64,000 bases of DNA from an uncultured Chloroflexales bacterium (GCA_937918935.1 CAKZSI010000004.1:1-64000); one strand, 5' to 3'. Positions 1 to 8,760 are shown, counted from the stretch's first letter. Translations and numbers: made by a program. The notes: generated by a model not told the origin, from the letters alone.

Positions 1-77
1 GGAGGGCTTTGCCCTCCCAGACCCTCCTGTTCGAAAACCTGGCCGATGCAGCACGCAGGCTTCAACCCGGAGGGTTG
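1..77. repeat. Intergenic repeat modules at window edge
   Basis: Bases 1-28 hold the GGAGGGC..GCCCTCCC inverted repeat followed by a GACCCTCC tail. This module recurs in many spacers of the window. Bases 63-77 form a second small hairpin, CAACCC-gga-GGGTTG. Both sit just downstream of the OsmC-like gene, where they could act as 3'-end stabilisers or terminators; there is no T-run. Confidence 0.6.
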
Positions 78-91
78 CACCATGGCGGCGA

Positions 92-514
92 TCACCCCTC
101 GTTGATGGTAAAGCTGTAGCTTATGTCTACCGTTGGGCGCAGCATGGCCCAGACGGGGCAGTAGCGATCGCGCGAGAGTTCGATGGCCCGCTGGCAGGCA
201 GCCGGGTCGAGACCGCTGCCAGTGAAGCGATAGTCGAGGCGAATGGCGGTGTAGACGCGGGGATACTCATCGCGGCGCACGCCCGTGGCGATGACCTCGA
301 GGCCGCGGAGATCCTGGCGTTTCTTGCGCATGATCGAAACCACGTCCATTCCGGAGCAGCCAGCCAGGGTCATCAGCACAGCGGCCATTGGCGATGGAGC
401 GACGCCGGCGCCCTCGCCGGGGCTGTCGAGGTCAATCGTTCGACCGGCGCGATCTTCGCCAACAAAATGCATCCCCTCGGCGAGGCGCAGGGTGACCGTC
501 ACTTCTTCGGACAT
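92..514 (-). CDS. OsmC/Ohr family protein
   Basis: A 140-residue protein of the OsmC family, which are usually thiol-dependent hydroperoxide reductases or relatives. The family's two cysteines are visible: C53 in LAGCSGMDVV and C119 in RYCPVWAML, the pair that forms the peroxidatic site. Length matches stand-alone OsmC proteins. I take the ATG at 514 because an AAAGGAG ribosome site lies 7 nt upstream; the longer reading would need a TTG and lacks such a site. It is cytosolic and lies tail-first after glgA on the same strand. The exact substrate cannot be told. Confidence 0.85.
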   Translation of the reverse strand: MSEEVTVTLRLAEGMHFVGEDRAGRTIDLDSPGEGAGVAPSPMAAVLMTLAGCSGMDVVSIMRKKRQDLRGLEVIATGVRRDEYPRVYTAIRLDYRFTGSGLDPAACQRAIELSRDRYCPVWAMLRPTVDISYSFTINEG

Positions 515-547
515 GCGAACGTCTCCTTTCAACCTTCCACGCCATTC

Positions 548-1774
548 CTACATTTGATGCCGTTCGACCAGCGAACGATACAACTCCAGGGTGCGGTGGG
601 CGATGGCATCCCAGCTAAAATGCTCCTCGACCCGGCGGCGCCCGGCCTGGCCGAAGCGTTGCTGCAAGGCGGGATCGCCGGCCACCCGGTTGATTGCTGC
701 GGCCAGATCGGCGGAGAAACGGGCAGGGTCGAGCGGATCGAAGGTGCCGGGTTTCAAGGTGAGGGGCACCAGGAGACCGGTCTCCTCGGGAACGACGACC
801 TCTTTGATACCCCCCACCGCCGAGGCCACCACGGCAGTTTCGCAGGCCATGGCCTCGAGGTTGATGATGCCAAAAGGCTCGTAGACCGACGGGCAACAGA
901 AGACCGTGGCGTGGGAGTACATCTGGATCACATCGGGGCGGGCGAGCATCTCGCGGATCCAGATGACGCCGGGGCGTCCGGCGCTGACGGCGGCGACACG
1001 CTCCTCCATCTCGCGGCCGATTTCGGGGGTATCGGGCGCACCGGCGCAGAGCACAATCTGGAGGCGCGGGTCAATCTGGGGGATGGCGTTGACCAGGTGG
1101 ATAATGCCCTTCTGGCGAGTGATCCGCCCGACGAACAGCACGTAGGGGCGCGAGGGATCGACGCCGTAGCGGATGAGGGCATCGGTGGCGGTGACGGGGC
1201 GATATTCGGCCAGATCAATGCCATTGTAGATGACGTGGACCTTCTCGGGAGCGATGGAGAAGAGGCGCAGCACATCTTCGCGCGTCTCGCGGGAGACGGC
1301 GATTACGGCATCAGCCTGTTCGATGGCGGTGCGCTCCATCCACGAACTGAGGTGATAGGCGTTGCCGAGTTGCTCGACCTTCCAGGGGCGCAGGGGTTCA
1401 AGCGAGTGGATGGTGAGGACGTAGGGCACGCCCCAGAGCTTGCTGGCCAGGAGACCGCCCATGTCGGTGTACCAGGTGTGGCAATGGACCACACTGGCAT
1501 CGAGGTTGTCCTTGGCCATGAGCAGGGAACGATTGAAGGCGTCCACTGCGCCTACGAAACGGGGATCGGTATTGCGAGTGGTCTCCTCCCAGCGCGGGTA
1601 GCCGCGCACAGTGAGGTTCGGCGCGTCCACGCGCTGGTCGCCGAAGCAGCGCACCTCCACCGGCACCACTTTGCTCAAGGCGCGGCTGAGGTACTCCACG
1701 TGCACGCCGGCGCCGCCGTAGACATTCGGCGGGTATTCGTTGGTGAACAGGGCGACTTTGCGCAGGTCTGGCAT
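548..1774 (-). CDS. glgA: Glycogen synthase, GT4 family (GlgA/GlgM type)
   Basis: A 408-residue GT-B retaining glycosyltransferase. The N-terminus has LFTNEYPPNVYGGAGVHVEY, the sugar-nucleotide binding start of the actinobacterial-type glycogen synthase (GT4, unlike the GT5 enzymes of E. coli). FVGRITRQKG near residue 216 and EPFGIINLEAMA near 302-313 give the E-x7-E donor motif. It should extend alpha-1,4-glucan, or make maltose-1-phosphate as mycobacterial GlgM does, from ADP-glucose. The ATG at 1774 has AGGAA upstream; the frame extends farther but without a good start. An extended -10 TGCTATACT lies about 50 nt upstream. No other glycogen gene is in view. Confidence 0.85.
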   Translation of the reverse strand: MPDLRKVALFTNEYPPNVYGGAGVHVEYLSRALSKVVPVEVRCFGDQRVDAPNLTVRGYPRWEETTRNTDPRFVGAVDAFNRSLLMAKDNLDASVVHCHTWYTDMGGLLASKLWGVPYVLTIHSLEPLRPWKVEQLGNAYHLSSWMERTAIEQADAVIAVSRETREDVLRLFSIAPEKVHVIYNGIDLAEYRPVTATDALIRYGVDPSRPYVLFVGRITRQKGIIHLVNAIPQIDPRLQIVLCAGAPDTPEIGREMEERVAAVSAGRPGVIWIREMLARPDVIQMYSHATVFCCPSVYEPFGIINLEAMACETAVVASAVGGIKEVVVPEETGLLVPLTLKPGTFDPLDPARFSADLAAAINRVAGDPALQQRFGQAGRRRVEEHFSWDAIAHRTLELYRSLVERHQM

Positions 1775-1826
1775 AACGTTTCCTGTTGTTGGCGGCCGGT
1801 GGGTCAGGTAGAGACGGGGCGGAGGT

Positions 1827-1835
1827 AGTATAGCA
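1827..1835 (-). promoter_or_regulatory. Extended -10 promoter of glgA
   Basis: Read on the minus strand this is TGC-TATACT, an extended -10 hexamer about 50 nt before the glgA ATG. No convincing -35 is visible at 17 nt, as expected for extended -10 promoters. The same TGCTA core recurs at several other promoters in the window. Confidence 0.5.
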
Positions 1836-2029
1836 TTTCCGGGGCCAGAGCCCGCAAGGTGCACATGTACAAAGATTTTACTCACCGCAGAGAACGCGGA
1901 GGGACAGGGAGAGTTTCAGAACGCCTGGCCTCTGCGTCTCTTTGGGCGCTCTGCGGTACATCTGAACCACTACCCAACGGCCAGGGGTGGAGGTGTAGAG
2001 CGATAAAGCAAGATTGACGTCCGGAAAGC

Positions 2030-2794
2030 TCACCGCGGCGCCATGCGCAACGCCCCATCAAGGCGGATCACCTCGCCGTTAAGCATCGGGTTCTCGATGA
2101 TGTGCTCGACCAGAGCGGCGTACTCCTCAGGGCGTCCCAGGCGCGGGGGAAAGGGCGCCTGCTGGCCCAGGGAGACACGGGCGGCTTCGGGCAGGCCGGC
2201 CATCATCGCGGTGTCGAAGAGGCCCGGCGCGATGGTCATGACCCGGACGCCAATGCGCGCGAGTTCGCGGGCCGCGGGCAGGGTGAGCGCGGCGACACCA
2301 CCTTTGGAGGCAGCGTAGGCCGCCTGGCCGATTTGCCCATCGAAGGCGGCGATGGAGGCAGTGTTGACAATCACGCCGCGTTCCCCCTCGTGGTTCGGCT
2401 GGTTGCGCGCCATCGCCTCGGCGGCGTACATGAGCATGGTGAAGGTGCCCACCAGATTGATCTCTACCGTGCGCCGGAAGCGGTGCAGGTCGTGGCGCCC
2501 CTCTTTGCCCAGGATGCGCTCGGCCAGGGCGATACCGGCGCAGTTGACCAGAATGTGCAGGCCATCGCCGTGCTCCACCGCGGCCACCACCGCCGCCGCG
2601 CAGGCGGCCTCGTCGGTCACGTCGGTGTGCACAAAGCGCCCGTCGGCCATATCGGCAATCACCTGGTGTCCCGGGCCGGGGTTGAGGTCGGCAACCGTTA
2701 CGCGGGCGCCGAGGGCCGCCAGCCGCCGCGCCGTGGCCGCACCTAAACCCGAAGCTCCGCCGGTAACCAGCGCGCTCGTTCCGCGGATGTCCAT
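2030..2794 (-). CDS. SDR oxidoreductase, HSD10/3-hydroxyacyl-CoA dehydrogenase type
   Basis: A 254-residue classical short-chain dehydrogenase. The cofactor motif TGGASGLG is at 11-18, NCAG at 84-87, and the catalytic Ser147, Tyr160 and Lys164 (YAASK) are all present. D36 after the second strand favours NAD(H). The overall pattern, including the [12 protein letters not shown] segment, is that of the 3-hydroxyacyl-CoA dehydrogenase type 2 group, which oxidises short 3-hydroxyacyl-CoAs. It is monocistronic on the minus strand. A weak TACAAT -10 lies at 2834-2839 on the same strand. The family is certain; the substrate is inferred. Confidence 0.85.
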   Translation of the reverse strand: MDIRGTSALVTGGASGLGAATARRLAALGARVTVADLNPGPGHQVIADMADGRFVHTDVTDEAACAAAVVAAVEHGDGLHILVNCAGIALAERILGKEGRHDLHRFRRTVEINLVGTFTMLMYAAEAMARNQPNHEGERGVIVNTASIAAFDGQIGQAAYAASKGGVAALTLPAARELARIGVRVMTIAPGLFDTAMMAGLPEAARVSLGQQAPFPPRLGRPEEYAALVEHIIENPMLNGEVIRLDGALRMAPR

Positions 2795-2870
2795 TGTCGG
2801 GCTCCTCTTGTGTATTCAGGCGGTTCAGGAGGTATTGTACACCGCCTGGAACATCAGACAGCGATGCGCC

Positions 2871-2893
2871 CAACCGCGACCCGGAGGGTTGCG
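2871..2893. repeat. CAACC/GGTTG hairpin repeat
   Basis: CAACC followed by CCGGAGGGTTG, a variant of the small hairpin also seen at 63-77, 20721-20737 and 47337-47355. It sits in the spacer between the SDR gene and the M15 peptidase gene. Confidence 0.4.
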
Positions 2894-3034
2894 CTTTCGG
2901 GCAGACCCTCTCGTTCTGGCGAAGTCGCCTGTTATACCCTTTCCTGTTGAACAGAGCGCGTGTCGCATCGCCAGGTTTCACCGGGATGCTGTTTACGGCA
3001 ATCGAAAATCCAAAATCCACAATCCGAAATACTA

Positions 3035-4954
3035 TTAGCGGGCCACGGCCCACTCGAAGTGCATGCCATCGGCGGCGCCTTTGCCGTCGAAGTTCCAGTG
3101 GCCGCCCCAATAGAAGCCGTGGGCGTTGGCCAGGGGCACCAGTTCGCGCACCGATCCCGGTTGCCCCACCAGGGCCGGAACGCGCAACATGCCGTTCCAG
3201 GCGGCGTTGATGTCGAAGGCAGTACCGTAGGCGTGGTTGCTCAGGACGGTGGGATTGAGGCGGATGGTGCGCGGCACCCAGGCGCCATCGAAGGTTTTCA
3301 GCAGGTGTAGCAAACCGGCGGACTCCCAGGCGGCGAAGAGCCGGCGCAGTTGTTCGGCGGCGATGCGGTGGAAGAGCAGCCGCCCGCCGTTGCCCCCGGG
3401 TACGTGGGCAAGCTGGGGTATGAAGACCTCGACGAGATGCTGGCGCTCCCAGCCGTTGGTGATGCGAATGAAATCACCGCTAGCGCGGACCCACTCGATC
3501 CGGCCAAGGACGCGCTCACGGGCGCCGCCGTGATCGGTGAGGATCGAAAAATCGGGGCGCGGCGGCCAGGAAGGGTCTCCAGCACGGGGCGGGCCGGCCT
3601 GGGTGGACGGCTGTAGCGGGGGCAGAGAACCTGGTGGAGGGGCAGGCAGGGGCGGTGGCGCAGCAGGCTTCGGTTTCCATGCCTGCACCTGAGGTGGTTT
3701 CGGCAACTCGTGCATGCGGCGGATCACTCCGTCAGGGCCGGCATAGAGGGTATCGTAGGCCCAGACCTGTAGCTGGTAGCGAACGGCAGTGTGGCTGGTT
3801 TCATAGATGCCGGTAAGCGGCGCGCCGAGTTTCCACTCAAGCGCACACTGATGGAAGGGCGAGGACGGATCGTAGGGCGCACCGGCCACCTTGTAGGTCT
3901 CGTGCCAGATCAGTTCGTAGGCGGGATCGCGCGGATCGGTGGCGCTCAGGCGGCGACAGCCAGCCGGTTCGCTGGCCGGGGTGTAAAGAGTTTCTCCGGC
4001 GAAGACCTGCACTGCATAGGCGCCGTCGGCAGTGCGATAATTGCCGCTGAGGGGCGGGCCGAACCCGGCGTGCCGCGCCACCTGATGAAAGCGCCAGTCG
4101 GGCCGCAGGGTCTCGACGCCAATGACCGGGCCACGAGCCTTGCTCGCCTGGAGCGTCACGCGATAGCTTGCCTCAAGCAACTGGCGGGCCAGGCCGTGCG
4201 CGGGGATCTCGATGCGCCGGGGATCGAACAGGGCGCTCATCTGCTGGACAGCGGCGTAGTCAGTCCCCTCGTTGAAGATCGTGTCGCGGGCAAAGGGCTG
4301 AAAGTTGAAGCGCCGGCCATCCACGACCAGGGGAACTGGCTCGTTGAGACCCACCGGCGCGCCGAGGTTGTAGCGAGCTGCGTGCAAGGCAAAGGCCTGG
4401 CTCAGCTTGAGCGCGCCGCCGCGTGCCCGGTAGGTTTCGCCGAGGAGAAAGACAAAGAGTTCCTGCTCCGGGCTGAGCCCGCTGCCGAGGATCAACTGCT
4501 CCTCGGCCACCGCCGGAGCGGGCGGCAGGTAGGGAACAACCCGCTGATTGCCCGCCAGGGTGGGCGCAAGGGTGACCAGCGCAGACTGGCCCAGATTGTG
4601 GCGCGTCAGCAGCATGTGAAGCAAACGGTGCAGGGACTCGATCTGCGGTTCGGTAGGACCATCGGGGTGCGGTTCGAGACAGACGCTCAGGGCGATGCGG
4701 TCGAGGCGGCGGCGCCGCCCGGCGTGGATAGCCATCCCCAGGGCCGACCCGGCGCACGTGTCGGCGACAAGCTGGAAGACGCGCCCGGATCGGTCAAGGG
4801 CGTAATTGGGCAGCAGCGCGTGGTCAGCGCGGGTGGAGGCAAAGACGCGCCGGTTCGCAATGATAGCGACCAGTTCAATGTCACGACCCGCACGCGACAG
4901 CCCCCTGTGCTCGGGATGGCCAACTGTCTCGATCACATTCACGGTGAGGCTCAT
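3035..4954 (-). CDS. Amidase-like/M15 peptidase modular protein
   Basis: A 639-residue multidomain protein. The first ~150 residues resemble a peptidoglycan amidase/PGRP fold (ADHALLPNYALDRSGRVFQLV). The middle (~250-430) has two repeats built around a genuine 'tYqvQvf..dTLY' pattern (YAVQVFAGETLYTP, YQLQVWAYDTLYAG), followed by a Pro-rich linker near 445-480. The C-terminus is a VanY/M15-type D,D- or L,D-peptidase with SNHAYGTAFDIN (His and Asp zinc ligands), GFYWGGHW and DGMHFEW. It should cut peptide cross-links in cell wall. No clear signal peptide is seen with the ATG at 4954, chosen for its AGGGA site; an upstream ATG at 5026 has none. Export is therefore uncertain. Confidence 0.75.
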   Translation of the reverse strand: MSLTVNVIETVGHPEHRGLSRAGRDIELVAIIANRRVFASTRADHALLPNYALDRSGRVFQLVADTCAGSALGMAIHAGRRRRLDRIALSVCLEPHPDGPTEPQIESLHRLLHMLLTRHNLGQSALVTLAPTLAGNQRVVPYLPPAPAVAEEQLILGSGLSPEQELFVFLLGETYRARGGALKLSQAFALHAARYNLGAPVGLNEPVPLVVDGRRFNFQPFARDTIFNEGTDYAAVQQMSALFDPRRIEIPAHGLARQLLEASYRVTLQASKARGPVIGVETLRPDWRFHQVARHAGFGPPLSGNYRTADGAYAVQVFAGETLYTPASEPAGCRRLSATDPRDPAYELIWHETYKVAGAPYDPSSPFHQCALEWKLGAPLTGIYETSHTAVRYQLQVWAYDTLYAGPDGVIRRMHELPKPPQVQAWKPKPAAPPPLPAPPPGSLPPLQPSTQAGPPRAGDPSWPPRPDFSILTDHGGARERVLGRIEWVRASGDFIRITNGWERQHLVEVFIPQLAHVPGGNGGRLLFHRIAAEQLRRLFAAWESAGLLHLLKTFDGAWVPRTIRLNPTVLSNHAYGTAFDINAAWNGMLRVPALVGQPGSVRELVPLANAHGFYWGGHWNFDGKGAADGMHFEWAVAR

Positions 4955-5342
4955 ACCTGGTTCCCTGGCTGGATCACGAGATGATGCGAGGAGATTCTGT
5001 CCGGCAAGGCCGAGTTTACGAAGCATCGTAACATATAGAGCGAACCAGCTTGCCGGCGAGAGGGGGGAGCAGGCAGATCAGCCGCCTCATGGTCTTTGAA
5101 CATATCATCCGCTCGATGCGCCTCACCCGGCGGCTCAAGGCGCGGGCTAGGGGATGCAAAGCCCGCTGGCATGGGCAAGAGTGGATTCGTTATCAAAAAT
5201 CATAAGAATGACCTGTATAATAAAAAAAGCCAGTGACAGGACAATCTGGTATGGTAGCCAGTTTTTTGCGGGGGGGCTGCACCCTCCCGATCCCCCTCCC
5301 GCCGCATCCATATGACAGCCGACTAGCTCTCTCCAGGGCAAC
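4955..5342. other. Divergent intergenic region
   Basis: No convincing gene. The part 5185-5265 is unusually A+T rich for this window and holds TATAAT at 5216-5221 on the plus strand, a candidate -10 for the hydrolase gene at 5343, without a good -35. A GGGGGGC..CCCTCCC repeat module follows at 5271-5300. Confidence 0.45.
5271..5300. repeat. GGGAGGGC..GCCCTCCC module
   Basis: A GC-rich inverted repeat plus a CCCTCCC tail, matching the spacer module at 1-28 and 6324-6353. It lies between the A+T-rich putative promoter and the hydrolase start, so it would be in the 5' leader. Confidence 0.55.
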
Positions 5343-6233
5343 ATGAACACACCTATTCAAGGCCACGCATTGAGTTACGAGGAGGCCCTGGGCCGGCTGC
5401 GGGCCATCGCCGCGAGCGAGGCCGCGTTGCCGTTGAACCCGGTGGGTCACAGCTTCGCGTTGAACCACGGCGCGACGGCCGAACGCTGCTACCTGCTCAT
5501 TCACGGCTACACCAACTGCCCCCAGCAGTTCCGCGCCTTCGGCGAATTGCTCCATGCGCGGGGCCACAACGTCTACGTTCCGCGCCTGCCCTACCACGGC
5601 CTGGCCGACCGGCTCAACAACGAACACGGGCGTATGAATCGGACCGCGCTGTTACGCTACCTCGACGATGCGCTGGCGGTGGCGCGGGGTCTTGGCCAGC
5701 GAGTGGGGGTGATCGGCATCTCGGCAGGGGCGGTTCTGGCCGCCTACGCCGCGCAGTTCCGCACCGAGGCGGATTACGCCATGCCCATCGCACCGGTGCT
5801 GGGCACGCCGGCCATCCCCCGCTGGGTCACCCTGCCCCTGGCCAACGCGGCCCGTGTACTACCGAACCGCTACCGCTGGTGGGACCCGGTGAACAAAGAC
5901 TCGCGCCGCAGCCCGCCACACTGTTACCCACGTTATGCCACCCGCGTCCTGGGGACCATTACGGGCATGGGGTTCGAGGTGATGCGAGCAGCGCGCCGCC
6001 GCCCACCCTGTGCGCGGGCGATCGTGATGGTGCTGAACGAGGCCGATGAGGCGGTGGACAACCTGCCGAACGAACTCCTGGCGGCCTACTGGCATGCCCA
6101 CGGCGCTAGGTTGCGCCTGCACATGTTCCCCCGCGAGCGCCAGGTGATCCACGACTGTATTGACCCGGCGCAGGAGTTGCAGCAGGTGGATTATGTCTAT
6201 CCGATTCTGCTGGAGCTGGCGGAGTGGGAGTAA
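5343..6233 (+). CDS. Alpha/beta hydrolase
   Basis: A 296-residue alpha/beta hydrolase-fold enzyme. LLIHGYTNCP at 51-60 is the oxyanion-hole HG motif and Ser127 in GISAG is the nucleophile. A late acid (near ADEAVDN) and a His (RQVIHDCID) complete the triad. The sequence resembles serine aminopeptidase/monoacylglycerol lipase-like hydrolases. There is no signal peptide, so it is probably cytosolic. The ATG has an AGGG site 4-5 nt upstream. It is the only plus-strand gene between long minus-strand runs. The substrate is unknown. Confidence 0.85.
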   Translation: MNTPIQGHALSYEEALGRLRAIAASEAALPLNPVGHSFALNHGATAERCYLLIHGYTNCPQQFRAFGELLHARGHNVYVPRLPYHGLADRLNNEHGRMNRTALLRYLDDALAVARGLGQRVGVIGISAGAVLAAYAAQFRTEADYAMPIAPVLGTPAIPRWVTLPLANAARVLPNRYRWWDPVNKDSRRSPPHCYPRYATRVLGTITGMGFEVMRAARRRPPCARAIVMVLNEADEAVDNLPNELLAAYWHAHGARLRLHMFPRERQVIHDCIDPAQELQQVDYVYPILLELAEWE

Positions 6234-6323
6234 TCATGGATTGCTGTAGATGGTGTCCCGATGCGACCAGGAGAATCAACGGCTGCACCATCCCGCTACA
6301 GTCTTTCTGTGCAAAAAGGATGT

Positions 6324-6353
6324 GGGAGGGCTGCACCCTCCCACACCCTCCCT
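6324..6353. repeat. GGGAGGGC..GCCCTCCC module between convergent genes
   Basis: GGGAGGGCTGCACCCTCCC followed by ACACCCTCCC. It sits between the convergent hydrolase and pucC genes, a position where a bidirectional terminator would be useful. No T-run is present on either strand. Confidence 0.55.
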
Positions 6354-6388
6354 CGAGCGGAACAGCGGAGAACCCGGGGTCGCAATCG

Positions 6389-7738
6389 CTATTCGGTGGC
6401 GGTGGCGAGGTTCGCTGTCGGGACAGCGGGCGCGGCGCTGGCGCGGGCGAAGCCGGGCACATCAACGCGGATGATCAGCCAGACGCAGACCGCTAATCCG
6501 ATGGCTTCGAGTAGAAACACCGTGGCATAGGCCAGCGTCAGCGAGCCGGTGGCCAGAAGGGCCAGGTCGCGGATGAAGCCGCCCATGAAGATCCCTACCC
6601 CGCGAAAGACGAGCTGGGCCACCGTCCACAGGCCCAGGTAGGCCCCGGCGCAACGATCGGAGGTCATAGCCATCAGCAGGGACACCGCGCCGACGGTGTA
6701 GATGCCGAAGCCCAGGCCGAAGAGCAATAGCACGGGGATCAACAGGGCACGCACCTCGGTCAGCGCGACCACGCTCAGCAACGCCAGTGGCAGGGCTGTC
6801 AGCAGCAAGCCGAGGACGGTGGTGGGCGTCTGCTCGTGGGCCATGCGGTTGCGAGTGACGATGATCGTGCTGATCAGGCTCACCAGGACCCCGACGCCCC
6901 AGTAGGCATTGAAGCGGGTGGTCTCGCCAGCGGGCAGACCGAAGACATCGCCGCCGAAGGGTTCGAGCACGGCATCCTGAGCGAAGGCGCTCATAGCGCC
7001 GAGGGCCAGGAACAGAAAGAAGCCCCGCGTGCGCCGGTCGGCCCACATCTCGCGCAGGAGGTGCGGCAGGGGCGGGCGCTCCTCGCGATCATTGGCCACG
7101 ATGCCTTTCCCAGGCTGTTCGGCGCGGAAAAGGGCAAACAGAAAGAAGCCGAAAGCGATCGCCATGCCGATCAGAGTAATGCGCCAGAAGGTGGCCGGGT
7201 CGTACACCGGCATCAGCGCGCCGTAGACCACCCCGGCGATGGGAAAGCTCACCACCAGAAAGGTCTGCACGATGCTGAGGGCCTGGCCGCGTTTAGCGGG
7301 CGGGGCGCTGTCGCGCACCAGCGCCAGGTAGGTGCTGCCGGAAAGAAGGGTGCCAATGCCATACACCAGGAAGGCCAGGGTCACCAGTGTCCAGCCGAGG
7401 AGCGAACGCGGATCGGCCGCCAGGAGCACTGTGACGATCGGCAGCAGGGGGAGGGAAAGAACCATCGGCAGGCGCCCGGCCCAGATGTAGGGCAGGCGAT
7501 GCAGGCCGAAGATGGGGCGAGTGTCGGAGCGGTAGCCAGCCCAGATGCTGAGGGGGGCGAGCAGGTAGCGCAGGGCCGAAAGCAGGGCCACCGGCGAGGC
7601 CCAGAGGCCCAGGTCGGTGATCAGCACCCGGTTCAATACGCCCGACGTCAGCAAGTCAACGAACGACGAGCCGATGTGAAAAGTGCCGAGGCGCATGGTT
7701 CGCCAGAGGCTGAAACGCTCAGATGTGTTGGTCTCCAC
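6389..7738 (-). CDS. pucC: PucC/BCH-family MFS transporter
   Basis: A 449-residue polytopic inner-membrane protein, ~12 hydrophobic segments, of the PucC/LhaA (BCH) branch of the major facilitator superfamily. These proteins help assemble or supply bacteriochlorophyll to light-harvesting antennae. Typical are the early ..VDLLTSGVLNRVLITDLG segment and RLPYIWAG after helix 2. The GTG at 7738 was chosen because GGAGAG lies 5-6 nt upstream and the homologous region begins there; the open frame extends 40 codons further without support. It lies 193 nt downstream of a MerR-type regulator on the same strand, and a 9-bp perfect hairpin sits in its leader. This is the best marker of phototrophy in the window. 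Confidence 0.85.
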   Translation of the reverse strand: METNTSERFSLWRTMRLGTFHIGSSFVDLLTSGVLNRVLITDLGLWASPVALLSALRYLLAPLSIWAGYRSDTRPIFGLHRLPYIWAGRLPMVLSLPLLPIVTVLLAADPRSLLGWTLVTLAFLVYGIGTLLSGSTYLALVRDSAPPAKRGQALSIVQTFLVVSFPIAGVVYGALMPVYDPATFWRITLIGMAIAFGFFLFALFRAEQPGKGIVANDREERPPLPHLLREMWADRRTRGFFLFLALGAMSAFAQDAVLEPFGGDVFGLPAGETTRFNAYWGVGVLVSLISTIIVTRNRMAHEQTPTTVLGLLLTALPLALLSVVALTEVRALLIPVLLLFGLGFGIYTVGAVSLLMAMTSDRCAGAYLGLWTVAQLVFRGVGIFMGGFIRDLALLATGSLTLAYATVFLLEAIGLAVCVWLIIRVDVPGFARASAAPAVPTANLATATE

Positions 7739-7757
7739 GGTGACTCTCCAGGCTGCT

Positions 7758-7781
7758 GGTTGGGGCTTATTCGCCCCAACC
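7758..7781 (-). promoter_or_regulatory. Perfect 9-bp hairpin in pucC leader
   Basis: GGTTGGGGC, a 6-nt loop, then GCCCCAACC: a perfect 9-bp stem ending 19 nt before the pucC GTG, just ahead of its GGAGAG site. It could be a protein-binding site or an RNA structure that tunes pucC expression. There is no T-run, so it is not an ordinary terminator. Confidence 0.45.
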
Positions 7782-7883
7782 CCGACTACGAAAGGTTTTT
7801 CCTGAGAGGGCCGCGCCATCCCCGATCCTCCCGCCTCGGGACGGGCGGCCACGCCCACTCACGGGATGGAAAAGAAAGTTCCC

Positions 7884-7914
7884 GGGAGCGTGTAACCCTC
7901 CCGGACCCTCCCGC
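7884..7914. repeat. CCCTCCCGGACCCTCCC module
   Basis: GGGAGCGTGTAACCCTCCC followed by GGACCCTCCC, a copy of the spacer module. It lies 18 nt after the regulator stop codon, between it and pucC. Confidence 0.5.
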
Positions 7915-7931
7915 CCGGGCCTCCGTTCACC

Positions 7932-8549
7932 TCAAGACGACTGTTCGTACGCAGCGGCGACGGCGAGGTGCACCTCATTGGCGACGCGGCTGATGCGGCG
8001 CAGGAGGCGCGCACTGGCCTCGGGGCGCAGGTGAGCCTCCTCGGGCAGACCCATGGCCGACTCCACCAGTGAATCGCGGAAGAACAACGCCGCTTCCAGG
8101 GCGGCGGTAAGGGGCATACCAGCCTGCCGGGCGCGGGCGGCGTATTCGCCCCCGATGCGACGCGCCTCAGCGAGCAGGTCATCATCATCGCGCGGGCTGT
8201 TGATGTAGTGGAGCACCACCCCCATCAGTTGCTGGCCAATGCGGCGCCAGGCGGCGCGCTCTTCATCGCTGATGCTGGCCAGCCAGGCCGGGCGGGGCGA
8301 CGGCGCGGCGAGGTCGTTGCGCGTCTGGGCAAGGGCACGGGCGGCCCAGGCGCTGCCCAGGGCGTGGGCGCTGATGGGCCGGCGCGCTGCCAGGGCCTCG
8401 ATGTCCTTGCGAGCAAAGCGCCGGTGGCCCCCCGGCGTAACATACACCGGCACCGCCCCATCGTCGGCCCAGCGCCGCAGCGTCGTGCTGTGAACACCGA
8501 GGAGCTTGCTGGCGGCGGAGAGAGAGAGATAGTGCGTATCGTCGCCCAT
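7932..8549 (-). CDS. MerR-type HTH regulator with helical sensor domain
   Basis: A 205-residue regulator. The N-terminus (LSLSAASKLLGVHSTTLRRW..PGGHRRFARKDIEAL, about 6-52) is a MerR/excisionase-type winged HTH. The rest is an all-helical domain (~80-205) resembling RsbRD/sensor-type helical bundles. No cysteine or B12-binding motif is seen. The ATG has AAGG 5 nt upstream. The gene has a consensus sigma-70 promoter and a 23-bp palindrome across the expected start site, so autoregulation is likely. It precedes pucC on the same strand, so control of antenna assembly is a reasonable inference, not shown. Confidence 0.8.
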   Translation of the reverse strand: MGDDTHYLSLSAASKLLGVHSTTLRRWADDGAVPVYVTPGGHRRFARKDIEALAARRPISAHALGSAWAARALAQTRNDLAAPSPRPAWLASISDEERAAWRRIGQQLMGVVLHYINSPRDDDDLLAEARRIGGEYAARARQAGMPLTAALEAALFFRDSLVESAMGLPEEAHLRPEASARLLRRISRVANEVHLAVAAAYEQSS

Positions 8550-8558
8550 ACGAACCTT

Positions 8559-8581
8559 ACCAAATCTAGGTGATCTTTGGT
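8559..8581 (-). promoter_or_regulatory. Palindromic operator ACCAAA-N11-TTTGGT
   Basis: Perfect 6-bp arms ACCAAA and TTTGGT separated by 11 nt. It begins 1-2 nt after the -10 of the regulator's promoter and ends 9 nt before its ATG, so it covers the transcription start. This is the classic place for an autorepressor operator. Confidence 0.65.
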
Positions 8582-8582
8582 A

Positions 8583-8612
8583 ATTATAGGTTGCATGGCG
8601 ACGGGCTGTCAA
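8583..8612 (-). promoter_or_regulatory. Consensus sigma-70 promoter of the MerR-type regulator
   Basis: On the minus strand TTGACA (8612-8607) and TATAAT (8588-8583) are separated by 18 nt. Both hexamers are perfect, the best promoter in the window. Such a strong promoter with an overlapping palindrome suggests tight repression when the regulator is bound. Confidence 0.8.
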
Positions 8613-8672
8613 ACATGGAACGACAGGCGATCCCCCGCCTGAGAGGACTTCGCCCTGCGGCGGGCAGGGGTA

Positions 8673-8693
8673 TGGGGAAACCTGGTTTCCCCA
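8673..8693. repeat. GGGGAAACC-N-GGTTTCCCC palindrome
   Basis: A perfect 21-bp palindrome centred on a T: TGGGGAAACC, T, GGTTTCCCCA. It lies 67 nt after the downstream alpha/beta hydrolase stop and before the regulator promoter. It belongs to the dispersed family seen about 18 times here. Confidence 0.75.
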
Positions 8694-8760
8694 CAGCCCT
8701 CCAACCAGCCTGGTAACGCCGGGCGCCTTTTCCCATACCCGCCCGTGGGTAGGGGCGCGG

